Assembly: GCF_002127325.2 (NCBI RefSeq)
Contig: NC_035434.2
Span: forward strand, 78,387,632-78,451,631
From: Helianthus annuus
Taxonomy: Eukaryota > Streptophyta > Magnoliopsida > Asterales > Asteraceae
Length of the DNA: 64,000 bases
Reading direction: 5' to 3'
The first letter of the stretch is position 1; every line of letters starts with the position of its first letter. A program made the translations under genes and the position numbers. The notes under the pieces are model-generated. The model was not told the DNA's origin. It was given only the letters and a program-made list of their open reading frames with translations, and made no database searches. Positions 24,501 through 35,300 of this stretch are shown one piece after another.

Positions 24501-25020
24501 TGTCTTCAATCTTCTTTTCTTCCACGGATGCATCAGTAACGAGGGCTAGGATAGCGGTGTGGCCCTTGCGTAAACACTTCTGGGCTTTAAGGAAAGAGAT
24601 GATGCCTACAACAGCACCACTCTTGTCGCCACGAATCACGAGCGATTCTTTACCAGAACGAGGGATACGGACGATTTTCTCTTTGCAAATAATCTCCGCT
24701 TGGTGTCGAGATAACCAATCCATTCCAATGACAACGTCGAAACTACCCAGAACGATAGGAATAAGATCGATGGAGAAGGTCTGACCAGCTAGGACGAGGT
24801 TACAGCCCTTAACTATGTGTGTGGCTTCAAGACTTTTACCGTTTGCTATTTCTACCGTGTGCTTGGTGTTCAAAAGTGTTGGAGTGCGCTTAAGCATTTG
24901 GCTAACTTTTAAGGACACGTAGCTAGTATCGGCACCCGAATCAAATAAAACAGTAACAAAGAAATCATCCAGAAGAAACTTACCCATCACAACGTTGGGG
25001 TCGTTCCTTGTATCACCCAC
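21560..25020 (-). pseudogene. F pol: protease-RT-RNase H-integrase-chromodomain, broken
   Basis: Reading on the minus strand from 25020: protease with DSGA at codons 27-30 of that frame, then RT with [15 protein letters not shown] and FIDD. A one-base deletion near 23927, right in the FIDDI segment, shifts the frame. RT thumb and RNase H follow from 23851. A TGA at about 23129-23131 (A has Leu at this point) precedes integrase with [29 protein letters not shown] and [11 protein letters not shown]. The chromodomain tail ends in a frameshift near 21705, after TWERE. The enzymes would process, copy and insert the element, but the catalytic RT motif is split. It is close to A in sequence. No true start is seen at 25020: the codon is GTG, and gag sequence that should precede it is missing. 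Confidence 0.9.
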
Positions 25021-25523
25021 ATGCGAAGGAGGAATAATTCACCTAGATCCACAAGCTTAGATGAGTTTTCAATTTATCAAGTCGGTAAGCAATCAAGTTT
25101 GGAGGACTTTCCTTAGGTCGTGTGAATGAATTTAAAAATACGTTCATGTAATCGTGAGGTTCCAAAGAAAGGATGCGAAAACGCGTTCAAGAGAGTATAA
25201 ACACACCATCACACTCAAGGTTTCAATAAGTGATCACCAATGATAGAAATTCGAGCCTTCCAAACCCTCTAATCTAGAGTGAGTTCGCATTAGTGTCTAG
25301 CGTCACTGTGGTAAAGGAATGATGGTTCTGTGTATGTCAATAGTAGAAATTAGGCATTGCATTAAGCATAGGTCGGTACAAAGGCTAGCGAAAGGATTTC
25401 ACATAATTATGATAAACCATCGTAGGATCAAAGTGCGACTCTTGTAGTGTAAGGGGGAAAAGGGGTGAGGTAAATGTGTAGCTCGTCGTGTCCGTATGTA
25501 AGTTGAGTAATCCGTATCGCCGT
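25021..25523 (-). other. Unassigned 0.5 kb between F protease and G
   Basis: No coding frame fits gag, and no zinc knuckle is present. It lies between the break in F's gag-protease region and the G LTR terminus. It may be a rearranged F segment or leftover from an earlier insertion. Confidence 0.4.
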
Positions 25524-27221
25524 TGATGCGTGTCAGTGTATATATAATTTAGATATATAATTAAGCCCTTTTGATACCTTTTTGCCAAGTTTTAAATTTA
25601 TAAAAACACGATATTCACTAACACTAAACACACATATGGGCAAGTGCACCCATTGTGGACGTAGTATAGTGTTGGTAAGATACCGAGGTCGTCCAAGGAC
25701 ACAAGAGCTTTTAATACCGGTTTATGCTCAACGTCTAATTAAATAAAAAAAAGTAAGAAAAATGTTTTTAAACTAAGAAAATAAAAACTAACTAAATGCT
25801 GAAAAATAAAATAAAATAAAAACAGATAGACAAGATGAATCACTTGGATCCGACACGTGTATTAGTATAACCTTTGATTATTTTCGCACTTTTGCACTTG
25901 TTTAAGAGATTATCTTAGTTATTGTAGTAGGCCCCTCTTTTGAAGGCGACGTTACCCTCAACCCAGTAGTTTGAGTCAGCAAGGATACAATCCTAAAGGG
26001 TCGGATTATTGAAAGATAATGAATTAAGTTATTAATGCAAATTGTGGTAGGCCCCGCTTTCGGCGGTGACGTTACCCTCGGCTAAGTAGTCTGAGTCAGC
26101 AGGGATACAGTCCTAAATAGCCGGGTTATAGTATTAATAGTAGTTAACTTATGAGGGGGTCAAAGATTTTGGATCCCCGCCATCCAATACCTATGGGCAT
26201 TGAAGGAGATCCTACTAAATTTGACCCAGGTCCCAAGCAGGACCTCTAAACGCTGAACAAGGGCAAGACCCTTACCAAACCGTTCCCTTAACCCCCGACC
26301 AGGTAGCCAATATACCTCCATATAGACCGTGGAGATATGAATGGTGAAAATCTTTTATTTTATATAGACAGTAAAATAATGCCAAGACACCACGGACAAA
26401 CGATAAGGAAAGATCACCTTCAACATATGCAACTAGTTATTAAAGTCATTAATACAAAACCAAATAAAAAGTGCAAAAGATTGAAAATAAAAAGTATTAT
26501 ACTAAACACTTGTCTTCACCAAGTGATGTAAGAGACTTAGGCAAACATGGCCTTGATTGTCAATAACTCTTACGATCAATCTTAGATCCCGAGACGACTC
26601 ACACACTCTACGATGGACAATGGATGATGGTGGTGGATGATGGTGTTATGGTGGTGGTGGGTGGTGGATGAAGTGTGAGAGAGGTGGTGTGCCAAGGGAT
26701 GAGTTGAAATGAAACCAAACACTCCTATTTATAGGCTGAACAGAAGGCTGGGCACGGCCCCGTGTCCACTGGACACGCCCCCGTGCCCGTTTGACACTCT
26801 CTCTCCTCATTAATTGTAATTCGCAATTACAATTAATGCGCCTGCTGTACTTTCACCACGCCCCCGTGCCCGCTGGACACGGCCCCGTGGTGGGCAATAG
26901 AAGCTTCTATAAGTTTGTCTTTTATGCTGCTTCTTGGGCACGGCCCCGTGCTGGCTGAGCACGGGGCGTGTTCAGACTTCTGCTTTCTCTTCTTTGCTCT
27001 GGAAGATGCTGTTGAGGGTCCGGGCAGTCTACTTTTATTCCTTTTCTTGTATTTATGCTAGAATTAGTTGTCTTTTTGCTTCTTTTGTGAATTTGAGCTC
27101 ATTTCATCCTGAAAATACAAAAGGAAGACAAAAACACTCTTTTTCCAACATTTGGTACTTAAAAAGGGTTAGTTTTATGCCTTAATTGATGTGATTTATA
27201 TATTGCATTTTACACACATCA
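25524..27221 (-). mobile_element. G 3' LTR (complete, 1,698 bp)
   Basis: Terminal inverted repeats TGATGCGTG and CACACATCA with one mismatch. It contains a two-copy block of about 118 bp spacing (TAGGCC...GACGTTACCCTC at about 25928 and 26046), a GGTGGT-type microsatellite near 26630-26670, a TATA box (minus-strand CTATAAATAG at 26725-26734) and three palindrome pairs. About 20 differences from the 5' LTR by eye. Confidence 0.88.
26750..26974. repeat. Three paired CACGG/CCGTG palindromes in G LTR
   Basis: Pairs at about 26750-26789, 26854-26890 and 26937-26974. Each is CACGG-C-CCCGTG or a close variant, a spacer of about nine bases, then a second copy. In the first pair the spacer TCCACTGGA is itself self-complementary, so the whole segment is a near-palindrome of about 38 bp. 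They lie downstream of the TATA box in the element's sense, or overlap its start region. Equivalent pairs in the 5' LTR are at 40222-40260, 40329-40363 and 40409-40446. Confidence 0.85.
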
Positions 27222-27236
27222 AATACCCCCACACTT
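27222..27236 (-). promoter_or_regulatory. G polypurine tract
   Basis: Minus-strand AAGTGTGGGGGTATT sits directly before the LTR start TGATGTGTG. A hairpin (27241-27262) lies just upstream in the element's sense. Confidence 0.8.
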
Positions 27237-27240
27237 GAAC

Positions 27241-27262
27241 TTTTGCTTGTCCTCAAGCAAAA
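27241..27262 (-). promoter_or_regulatory. Hairpin beside the G PPT
   Basis: TTTTGCTTG, TCCT, CAAGCAAAA: nine perfect base pairs around a four-base loop (AGGA in the element's sense). A second hairpin with the same loop and a different stem sits at 36416-36435 beside an internal PPT-like run. Confidence 0.75.
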
Positions 27263-27813
27263 CTCTTTAAATGTGGCTTACACTCCCAAATGGAATAGGT
27301 AGAAGAGAAAGTTTTTGGCTTGTCATAGAGTGTCGGGAATCCAAGATCTTTGTAAATTTTATTTTTATTTATTTACAATCCTATTCGTTATGATTTATTT
27401 AGAACGTTTCACAGGATAAATTACTTATTCGGGCATAGCATGCCTTATTAAAATTCCATTTATATACAAGTTCACATACCTCACGGGAGATCACTCAACA
27501 CTCGGCCGAAGGTGTATTTTTTTTTAGTGAATCACTCGAGAGCGGCATGGAACTTACGCCTTCCATAGGCTTGCCAATCAATCAATCCTCCTCCTTTTTA
27601 ACTTTTTACCTTTGTAAATATCAAGAGGACTTTTTGGGTGAAGGGTTAGGCTTGGGTTAAAGGTGGGTGGTTGGGTTAGTGGTTAGTAAAAGGGCGAAAA
27701 TTGTAAAAAGCGTCGGTTTTCGTGACACACCTTGTTTTTAGTGACTCTTTATTTTGAAGTATTTCTCCAAACAAGCTTTTATATAGCTTTTGTTTGTTTT
27801 TGACTTCATCATA
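27263..27813 (-). other. G 3' internal region, no gene seen
   Basis: Non-coding sequence between the PPT hairpin and the Helitron. There is no long ORF on either strand, and nothing more is recognisable to me. Confidence 0.5.
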
Positions 27814-28059
27814 TCTATACTACTTTAATAAACATATGTGAAGGACAAGATGGTAATTGAACAAGGTGTTGAAAAAACACTTAATGCACAATGTACAACT
27901 GTTAAGGCACAAGAAAACACAAACCCTTTTACCCTTTACAAGGGTATACATCTGCCGTCCAATTGTTAAACTTTCTCACACGGATCAAGATCGGGACCGT
28001 CCATTTGACTTCACACGGATCACCATATGCTTTCTCTCTCAATGCTCACACATCTCACA

Positions 28060-28135
28060 AAACAACATCAGATCTTCTCTCTCTCTTCTCTCTCTCTCTT
28101 CTCTCTCTTCTCGGCGATCTAGGGTTTCATGAGAT
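28060..28135 (+). other. 5'-UTR-like CT-rich leader in the Helitron
   Basis: A run of CTCTCT/TTCTCTC ends in CGGCGATCTAGGGTTTCATG. CT microsatellites followed by CTAGGGTTTC and ATG are typical of plant 5' UTRs, so this may be the first captured piece of a host gene. The ATG leads into a short frame only. Confidence 0.4.
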
Positions 28136-28377
28136 CTATCACCAGATCCGTTTGAATCTATCACCAGATCCGTTTGATGAGCAGATCAAGGGTTTTATGA
28201 GATGTTCTGGCAAGGGATCCACAGATTTGAACAAGGGATCCGTTTTATCTGGCAAGGGATCCACAGATTTGAACAAGGGATCCGTTTGATGTTCTGATAA
28301 GTTGCTTTATCTTTAATCTTGATGTAGATTTGTTAGTAGATATCTTACCATGTTCTTTTGTGATTCTTACTTTTCAG

Positions 28378-28461
28378 GTGAAGCGGTTGACGGATGTTCG
28401 AAGGATGAAATCTGAGGTTTACGAAGGATTTTCTCATGTGTTTTGTGATGAATCGACTCAG
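28378..28461 (+). pseudogene. Exon-like module, copy 1 of 4 (84 bp)
   Basis: Bounded by TTTTCAG on the left and GTTAAG on the right, as expected of splice sites. It reads VKRLTDVRRMKSEVYEG and on to CDESTQ in one open frame of 28 codons. The following sequence looks like an intron (TTTATCTTTAATCTTGATG). I do not recognise the protein. The other copies are at 29277-29360, 30304-30387 and 32570-32653. Confidence 0.5.
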
Positions 28462-29276
28462 GTTAAGTTCTAAATGTTGATTTATCTTTAATCTTGATGT
28501 AGATTTGTTAGTAGATGCGGTTATTTCAAATTAGGTTGAAAGTTTTGTGATATTTGAATTTGTATTTTTGGTGATGATAGTTAGCTTAATTTCAGATATG
28601 ACATAGTGAAAGGATAAATTGTTTTTGTAGTTTTGATTTTACTTTGTTCTGTTATATTTTGATCTTTTCCTTCATTTTTGGGACTGATAAGTGTCATGGT
28701 TGTGTGATAATTATGATATTTAGGTCATTTAGATATGGAATAGTGAAAAGATAGATTGTAATGTATTTTTGATTTTAGTTTGTTCTGTGGGATGCTCGAT
28801 GAGCAGATCTAGGGTTTCATGAGATGTATCACAAGCTTTATCTGGCAAGGGATCCACAGATTTGAACAAGGGATCCGTTTGATGTTCTGATAAGTTGCAA
28901 TGAGTGTTATATATCTTACCATGTTCTTTTGTGATTCTTATCTTTAATCTTGATGTAGATTTGTTAGTAGATGCGCTTATTTCAAATTAGGTTGAAAGTT
29001 TTGTGATATTTGAATTTGTATTTTTGGTGATGATAGTTAGCTTAATTTCAGATATGACATAGTGAAAGGATAAATTGTTTTTGTAGTTTTGATTTTACTT
29101 TGTTCTGTTATATTTTGATCTTTTCCTTCATTTTTGGGACTGATAAGTATCATGGTTAAAGATAAAGCAACTTATCAGAACATCAAACGGTAAAAGCAAC
29201 TTAATGCTTTTAATAAACATATGTGAAGGACATATGTGATATCTTACCATGTTCTTTTGTGATTCTTACTTTTCAG

Positions 29277-29360
29277 GTGAAGCGGTTGACGGATGTTCGA
29301 AGGACGAAATCTGAGGTTTACGAAGGATTTTCTCATGTGTTTTGTGATGAATCGACTCAG
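29277..29360 (+). pseudogene. Exon-like module, copy 2
   Basis: Same 84 bp with an ATG to ACG change relative to copy 1 (Met to Thr in that frame). It heads a second long direct repeat of the intron-like sequence (about 29361-30050 repeats 28462-29150). Confidence 0.5.
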
Positions 29361-30303
29361 GTTAGGTTCTAAATGTTGATTTATCTTTAATCTTGATGTA
29401 GATTTGTTAGTAGATGCGGTTATTTCAAATTAGGTTGAAAGTTTTGTGATATTTGAATTTGTATTTTTGGTGATGATAGTTAGCTTAATTTCAGATATGA
29501 CATAGTGAAAGGATAAATTGTTTTTGTAGTTTTGATTTTACTTTGTTCTGTTATATTTTGATCTTTTCCTTCATTTTTGGGACTGATAAGTGTCATGGTT
29601 GTGTGATAATTATGATATTTAGGTCATTTAGATATGGAATAGTGAAAAGATAGATTGTAATGTATTTTTGATTTTAGTTTGTTCTGTGGGATGCTCGATG
29701 AGCAGATCTAGGGTTTCATGAGATGTATCACAAGCTTTATCTGGCAAGGGATCCACAGATTTGAACAAGGGATCCGTTTGATGTTCTGATAAGTTGCAAT
29801 GAGTGTTATATATCTTACCATGTTCTTTTGTGATTCTTATCTTTAATCTTGATGTAGATTTGTTAGTAGATGCGCTTATTTCAAATTAGGTTGAAAGTTT
29901 TGTGATATTTGAATTTGTATTTTTGGTGATGATAGTTAGCTTAATTTCAGATATGACATAGTGAAAGGATAAATTGTTTTTGTAGTTTTGATTTTACTTT
30001 GTTCTGTTATATTTTGATCTTTTCCTTCATTTTTGGGACTGATAAGTATCACGGTTTTGTGATAATTATGATATTTAGGTCATTTAGATATGGAATAGTG
30101 AAAAGATAGATTGTAATGTATTTTTGATTTTAGTTTGTTCTGTGGGATGCTCGATGAGCAGATCTAGGGTTTCATGAGATGTATCACAAGCTTTATCTGG
30201 CAAGGGATCCACAGATTTGAACAAGGGATCCGTTTGATGTTCTGATAAGTTGCAATGAGTGTTATATATCTTACCATGTTCTTTTGTGATTCTTACTTTT
30301 CAG

Positions 30304-30387
30304 GTGAAGCGGTTGACGGATGTTCGAAGGACGAAATCTGAGGTTTACGAAGGATTTTCGCATGTGTTTTGTGATGAATCGACTCAG
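30304..30387 (+). pseudogene. Exon-like module, copy 3
   Basis: Same module with the Thr codon. Unlike the others it is followed by GTATGTCACTCGC and then a further exon-like piece, so this copy may retain the original downstream gene order. Confidence 0.5.
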
Positions 30388-30485
30388 GTATGTCACTCGC
30401 AACTCGCAAGGAAACCTTTTTTTAGGATCTGAATTTAATTAGTTATACCTTTGGTTAACAACTGTCACGATCACTATTATTATAG

Positions 30486-30647
30486 AACAAGCTCACTCCG
30501 ATCTTCTGGCTGCCGGAGAAAGTGTATCTGCTTGGAGAGTCTCGGAATTGGCTTTGGCGACGCTGAACGCTGCTTCATTCGAATCGATGGGGGCTTCATA
30601 TGCAGAATGTTCCCTCACTTAGTGGTCTCATGCTCACTCAAGCAGAG
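30486..30647 (+). pseudogene. Second captured exon-like segment (162 bp)
   Basis: Lies between TATTATTATAG and GTAAAG. One frame gives a protein-like stretch containing AGESVSAWRVSELALATLN, but it reaches a stop near the end. A one-base change in a run of five G would extend it through MQNVPSLSGLMLTQAE. That frame does not join the 84-bp module in phase. The family is not recognised. Confidence 0.35.
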
Positions 30648-30697
30648 GTAAAGTAAAGTTTATCATCATTCATCAATTTTCTTTTCTTTTTTTTTAT

Positions 30698-30905
30698 AAG
30701 CTAACTATCATCACCAAAAATACAAATTCAAATATCACAAAACTTTCAACCTAATTTGAAATAAGCGCATCTACTAACAAATCTACATCAAGATTAAAGA
30801 TAAGAATCACAAAAGAACATGGTAAGATATATAACACTCATTGCAACTTATCAGAACATCAAACGGATCCCTTGTTCAAATCTGTGGATCCCTTGCCAAA
30901 TAAAG
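30698..30905 (-). repeat. Inverted copy of the Helitron repeat module
   Basis: Reverse complement of about 28842-29050, including the GGGATCC-rich part (GGCAAGGGATCCACAGATTT) and the intron-like TTAATCTTGATGTAG. It forms long inverted repeats with the forward copies. Confidence 0.7.
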
Positions 30906-31657
30906 GTTTTTATATTTGCAACTTGACAAAATGTGATTTATATTAAATTTATTTTAAGTTAATAGTGTACTGGTTATAACTAATATCAAATCTTTACTAA
31001 TACTTGATTTCTTTTTATGATGGTTGACTTTGCGAGAACTAACGGAGCATTAGTGTCAAGAATGGGCTGAGATTCGAATTCAGTCGATTTTTCGCTCTTT
31101 TTTGGTAATTTCTAAGCCTTGAATATTAATTTTTAACATGCTATGCTACTGAGAGAATATAAACTTGACTATATTTTGTGTTTTATGATGTGTTTTGTTA
31201 TTTTTATGCTTTTTGTTTTTTAACTGATCTTAACCCATTTGACTTATGCTACAGACAAAAAGGGATCAAGATCGGGACCGTCCATTTGACTTCACACGGA
31301 TCACCATATGCTTTCTCTCTCAATGCTCACACATCTCACAAAAAGGGATGCCAAAAGCAGGGAAGTACAATCTACAGGAAAAAGCAACACTTTACTTTTG
31401 TGTGAAAGACAGCTTGCTTGCTGCAGTCTCTATAATATATCAACACTCTTCCATACACTGTTTGAAAGACAGCACTGCTAGCTTCAGTCTCTATAAATAA
31501 TCCAGAGATATCTACACTCTACTCACACTTTACAAACTCTCAACTACACTCAACTGAAATTGTAAGTTTATCTCAGTTGAATAATCCTACTTTCAAAACA
31601 TCAACTTAACATCTTCTATTTACTTCGATTTCAGAATATATCAACTCTTTGCATTCG

Positions 31658-31830
31658 GAGGGTATGATGCATAAGCTGAGCCTGTGAGGGTATGATGCAT
31701 AAGCTGAGCCTGTGAGGCTATGATGCATAAGCTGAGCCTGTCGTCTCTATGATGCATAAGCTGAGCTTGTGTTCTTAATATGTCTGAACTGAATCTGTTA
31801 AGGCTATGATGCATAAGCTGAGCCTGTGAG
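31658..31830 (+). repeat. Short tandem repeats with ATGATGCATAAGCTGAGC
   Basis: Five copies of a unit containing CTATGATGCATAAGCTGAGC with GTGAGG or similar between them. The first are about 29 bp apart and the spacing is wider later. Confidence 0.75.
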
Positions 31831-31869
31831 GTTACATATGTGTTTCTTGTGCTTAAAACAGCTGTACAT

Positions 31870-32115
31870 CATGCTTTAAAGGTTGTTTAAGTTTAGTGGA
31901 AAAATACTCTTGTACATCATGCTTTAAAGCGGGGTTACATAACACAATAGACTGTGATGATGATTGTATTTTGAGGGTACATAGAAGATCCGAGTAGCAT
32001 CTTGGCGGGGCAATATCCAGGTTGCATAGTTCTCACTTTGCAACCGTGTGTTGCAGCGATGGCTTTACCCGTAGTTGTGTTCATCTCTCAATTCCATGTC
32101 TGAGTCTTCCAGTTG
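31870..32115 (+). repeat. Helitron internal duplication, first copy
   Basis: From CATGCTTTAAAGGTTG to GTCTTCCAGTTG. It recurs at about 32917-33163 with few changes. Contents include GTAGCATCTTGGCGGGGC. No clear gene identity. Confidence 0.7.
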
Positions 32116-32182
32116 TAAAAGTATTATCACAGATTCACAGATCTAAAAGTACATGTCTGATCCGTGTGATAAAGTTAAAAAA

Positions 32183-32481
32183 ATGGTAATTGAACAAGGT
32201 GTTGAAAAAACACTTAATGCACAATGTACAACTGTTAAGGCACAAGAAAACACAAACCCTTTTACCCTTTACAAGGGTATACATCTGCCGTCCAATTGTT
32301 AAACTTTCTCACACGGATCAAGATCGGGACCGTCCATTTGACTTCACACGGATCACCATATGCTTTCTCTCTCAATGCTCACACATCTCATAAAACAACA
32401 TCAGATCTTCTCTCTCTCTCTGGCAAGGGATCCGTTTTATCTGGCAAGGGATCCACAGATTTGAACAAGGGATCCGTTTGA
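32183..32481 (+). repeat. Internal second copy of the Helitron 5' region
   Basis: Repeats 27850-28080 (ATGGTAATTGAACAAGGTG to CATCAGATCTTC), then jumps to the GGGATCC module. A third partial copy lies at about 33992-34135. Such copies suggest abortive or repeated rolling-circle events, or Helitron-in-Helitron nesting. Confidence 0.7.
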
Positions 32482-32569
32482 TGTTCTGATAAGTTGCTTT
32501 ATCTTTAATCTTGATGTAGATTTGTTAGTAGATATCTTACCATGTTCTTTTGTGATTCTTACTTTTCAG

Positions 32570-32653
32570 GTGAAGCGGTTGACGGATGTTCGAAGGACGA
32601 AATCTGAGGTTTACGAAGGATTTTCTCATGTGTTTTGTGATGAATCGACTCAG
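32570..32653 (+). pseudogene. Exon-like module, copy 4
   Basis: Identical in structure to copies 2 and 3, preceded by CTTACTTTTCAG. It is followed by the intron-like sequence until it switches at about 32917 into the duplicated segment. Confidence 0.5.
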
Positions 32654-32916
32654 GTTAGGTTCTAAATGTTGATTTATCTTTAATCTTGATGTAGATTTGT
32701 TAGTAGATGCGGTTATTTCAAATTAGGTTGAAAGTTTTGTGATATTTGAATTTGTATTTTTGGTGATGATAGTTAGCTTAATTTCAGATATGACATAGTG
32801 AAAGGATAAATTGTTTTTGTAGTTTTGATTTTACTTTGTTCTGTTATATTTTGATCTTTTCCTTCATTTTTGGGACTGATAAGTGTCATGGTTGTGTGAT
32901 AATTATGATATTTAGG

Positions 32917-33163
32917 TCATGCTTTAAAGGTTGTTTAAGTTTAGTGGAAAAATACTCTTGTACATCATGCTTTAAAGCGAGGTTACATAACACAATAGAC
33001 TGTGATGATGATTGTATTTTGAGGGTACATAGAAGATCCGAGTAGCATCTTGGCGGGGCAATATCCAGGTTGCATAGTTCTCACTTTGCAACCGTGTGTT
33101 GCAGCCATGGCTTTACCCGTAGTTGTGTTCATCTCTCAATTACATGTCTGAGTCTTCCAGTTG
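32917..33163 (+). repeat. Helitron internal duplication, second copy
   Basis: Second copy of 31870-32115. After it the sequence runs as an inverted relative of the 31330-31560 region (for example the AAAGCAACACTTTAC stretch in reverse complement near 33330). Confidence 0.65.
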
Positions 33164-33559
33164 AGTGTAGTTGAGAGTTTGTAAAGTGTGAGTAGAGTGT
33201 AGATATCCCTGAATTATTTATAGAGACTGAAGCAAGCATGCTGTCTTTCAAGCATGCTGTCTTTCAAACAGTGTATGGAAGAGTGTTGATATATTATAGA
33301 GACTGCAGCAAGAAAGCTGTCTTTCACACAAAAGTAAAGTGTTGCTTTTTCCTGTAGACTGTACTTCCCTGCTTTTGGCATCCCTTTTTGTGAGATGTGA
33401 TGTTGTTTTGTGAGATGTGTGAGCATTGAGAGAAAGCTGAACTGAAACTGTTTGAGGCTGTAAAGTGTGAGTAGAGTGTAGATATCCCTGAATTATTTAT
33501 AGAGACTTAAAGGTTGTTTAAGTTTCGTGGCAAATTACTCTTGTTGTGTACTCCGGATT

Positions 33560-33745
33560 TTGTGTTCTTAATCTGTCTGAACTGAAAGTGTTTGAGGCTG
33601 TGATGCGAAAGCTGAGCTTGTGTTCTTAATCTGTCTGAACTAAAAGTGTTGAGTCTATGATGCATAAGCTGACCTTGTGTTCTTAATCTGTCTGAACTAA
33701 AAGTGTTTTGAGGCTGTGATGCAAAAACTGAGCCTGTGTAATCTA
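33560..33745 (+). repeat. ~55-bp tandem repeats, block 1
   Basis: Units with TTCTTAATCTGTCTGAACT and AAAGTGTT, then CTGTGATGC and an AAGCTGAGC or similar, three or more copies. A second block at 34139-34372 is nearly the same. Confidence 0.75.
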
Positions 33746-33929
33746 TCCAACAACTCAAGCAAATGTTTTCTTTGCATTTTAGGGGGAACATGGGTGCTTC
33801 TCTCCCAGGGCATACAAAACATAGGTTATTGGCGGCAGCTCGCCATATTTAACATATAAAAAAACTTTATATGTTAAATTTGGCGGACTGCCGCCAATGA
33901 CCTGTGTCTTGTATGCCCTGTGGAGAGAT
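33746..33929 (+). repeat. Truncated foldback (first copy)
   Basis: Left arm and most of the right arm of the foldback described at 34373. The right arm breaks off at GTGGAGAGATCC near 33930. Confidence 0.75.
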
Positions 33930-34138
33930 CCACCGATTCGAGGCAAACGGCTCACTTATAACAAGAGTTAATGCCTGATTTGCCAAATGATATCCTTAAT
34001 AAACATATGTGAAGGACAAGATGGTAATTGAACAAGGTGTTGAAAAAACACTTAATGCACAATGTACAACTCTTAAGGAACAAGAAAACACAAACCCTTT
34101 TACCCTTTACAAGGTTATACATCTTCCGTCCAAATGTT

Positions 34139-34372
34139 CTTAATCTGTCTGAACTGAAAGTGTTTGAGGCTGTGATGCGAAAGCTGAGCTTGTGTTCTTA
34201 ATCTGTCTGAACTAAAAGTGTTGAGTCTATGATGCATAAGGTGACCTTGTGTTCTTAATCTGTCTGAACTAAAAGTGTTTTGAGGCTGTGATGCAAAAAC
34301 TGAGCCTGTGTAATCTATCTGAACTGAAAGTGTTTTGAGGCTGTGATGCAAAAACTGAGCCTGTGTAATCTA
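34139..34372 (+). repeat. ~55-bp tandem repeats, block 2
   Basis: Second block of the repeat seen at 33560-33745, with one extra unit. It leads directly into the complete foldback, as block 1 leads into the truncated one, so repeat plus foldback was duplicated as a unit. Confidence 0.75.
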
Positions 34373-34609
34373 TCCAACAACTCAAGCAAATGTTTTCTTT
34401 GCATTTTAGGGGGAACATGGGTGCATCTCTCCACAGGGCATACAAGACACAGGTTATTGGCGGCAGCTCGCCATATTTAACATATAAAAAAACTTTATAT
34501 GTTAAATTTGGCGGGCTTCCGCCAATGACCTGTGTCTTGTATGTCCTGTGGAGAGATGCACCCATCTTCCCCCTAAAAAACATAGAAAACATTTGCTTGA
34601 CTTGTTGGA
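34373..34609. repeat. Complete foldback element, 237 bp with ~115-bp arms
   Basis: TCCAACAACTCAAGCAAATG at the left pairs with CATTTGCTTGACTTGTTGGA at the right. The arms continue through GGTGCATCTCTCCACAGG and the GTTATTGGCGG/CCGCCAATGAC segments to a short A-rich centre at about 34487-34497. Mismatches are few. Transcribed, it would fold into one long hairpin. Long ORFs appear on both strands only because of the symmetry. Confidence 0.85.
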
Positions 34610-34960
34610 CCGAGCGAACCTTGCATAATGCGTCAAGGGAAACTATTGGTCGAGCGAGACATTTGTTCAGGTATCCTTATTTCATGATAAAATGATTATG
34701 AATAGCTGTGCATAAACTAATCGCAAGTTTGTTTGGTATATGCAGGGTAAAAGGGAACAGCAGTGTTCAGCACTGTGTCATTCTTGCTTGGTGCCATCAC
34801 CTCAGTTGTCTCTGGCTTACCATCCGTGTACTTTACTAAAATTTGATCGGTGCAGTGAGCATGCGAGCGCAACAAGTGCAGCCGCAGCGGCGCGGTGAGG
34901 GCAGCCGCAACGAGCGCAGCGGCATGGTTAATAAAAAAATAAAAAAACTGCCACCTCTAA
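34610..34960 (+). other. Helitron segment with possible captured pieces
   Basis: Contains an exon-like stretch ending ACATTTGTTCAGGTATCC near 34675, a TATGCAG acceptor-like site near 34744, and an unusually GC-rich 60-bp run at about 34865-34925 (GCAGCCGCAGCGGCGCGG). I cannot name a source gene. Confidence 0.3.
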
Positions 34961-35147
34961 GTAGATATGTATCAGAACGTACAAATTCATATTTATTGTT
35001 TTGTTTATGCGTTTAATCGTTTGATTAACGACTCGATTGATTTGTTTGTAACCATTTGTCTGGAAACGAACTTATTTATCTTACTTTAATTTTTGTATTA
35101 AGCATCATCTATCGCGCCTTTGCTGACTGACTTTTATAGATCACTAC

Positions 35148-35300
35148 TTTAGGGAGAATGAACAATTATCCAAATATGGAGATACTAAATCTGCTCGAGG
35201 TATGATGCTGGTTGAACTTAAGAAACTAATTGAAGGAAATCCTTTATTTTGTGACAAATTTCAGTTCCAAACCTTAGGAATTCAAGATTAAGGACTCTTA
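35148..35300 (+). pseudogene. Captured TOPLESS/TOPLESS-related fragment
   Basis: Plus-strand translation begins FRENEQLSKYGDTKSARG, continues MMLVELKKLIEGNPLF, then CDKFQFQTL. It closely follows the N-terminal region of plant TOPLESS-family co-repressors just after the LisH/CTLH part, as I know that family. After FQFQTL a one-base deletion relative to the expected coding sequence creates a TAA. In the shifted frame NSRLRTL follows, again as in the family. About 50 codons are present without an intron. It is a dead gene piece on the Helitron, not a functional co-repressor. If transcribed it could give small RNAs against the parent gene, which is speculation. Confidence 0.85.

Noticed and set aside
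28378..30647. Joining the 84-bp and 162-bp exon-like pieces into one gene
   Set aside because: The attractive frame of the second piece does not follow in phase from the open frame of the first, and I do not recognise either. A host gene name would be a guess.
30486..30647. Identification of this segment as part of the NO VEIN gene
   Set aside because: A vague likeness of a PSLxxLMxT stretch came to mind but is too short and weak, and needs a frame correction.
34269..34695. Long overlapping ORFs on both strands in the foldback
   Set aside because: They encode the same peptide on both strands because the DNA is an inverted repeat; there is no independent sign of coding.
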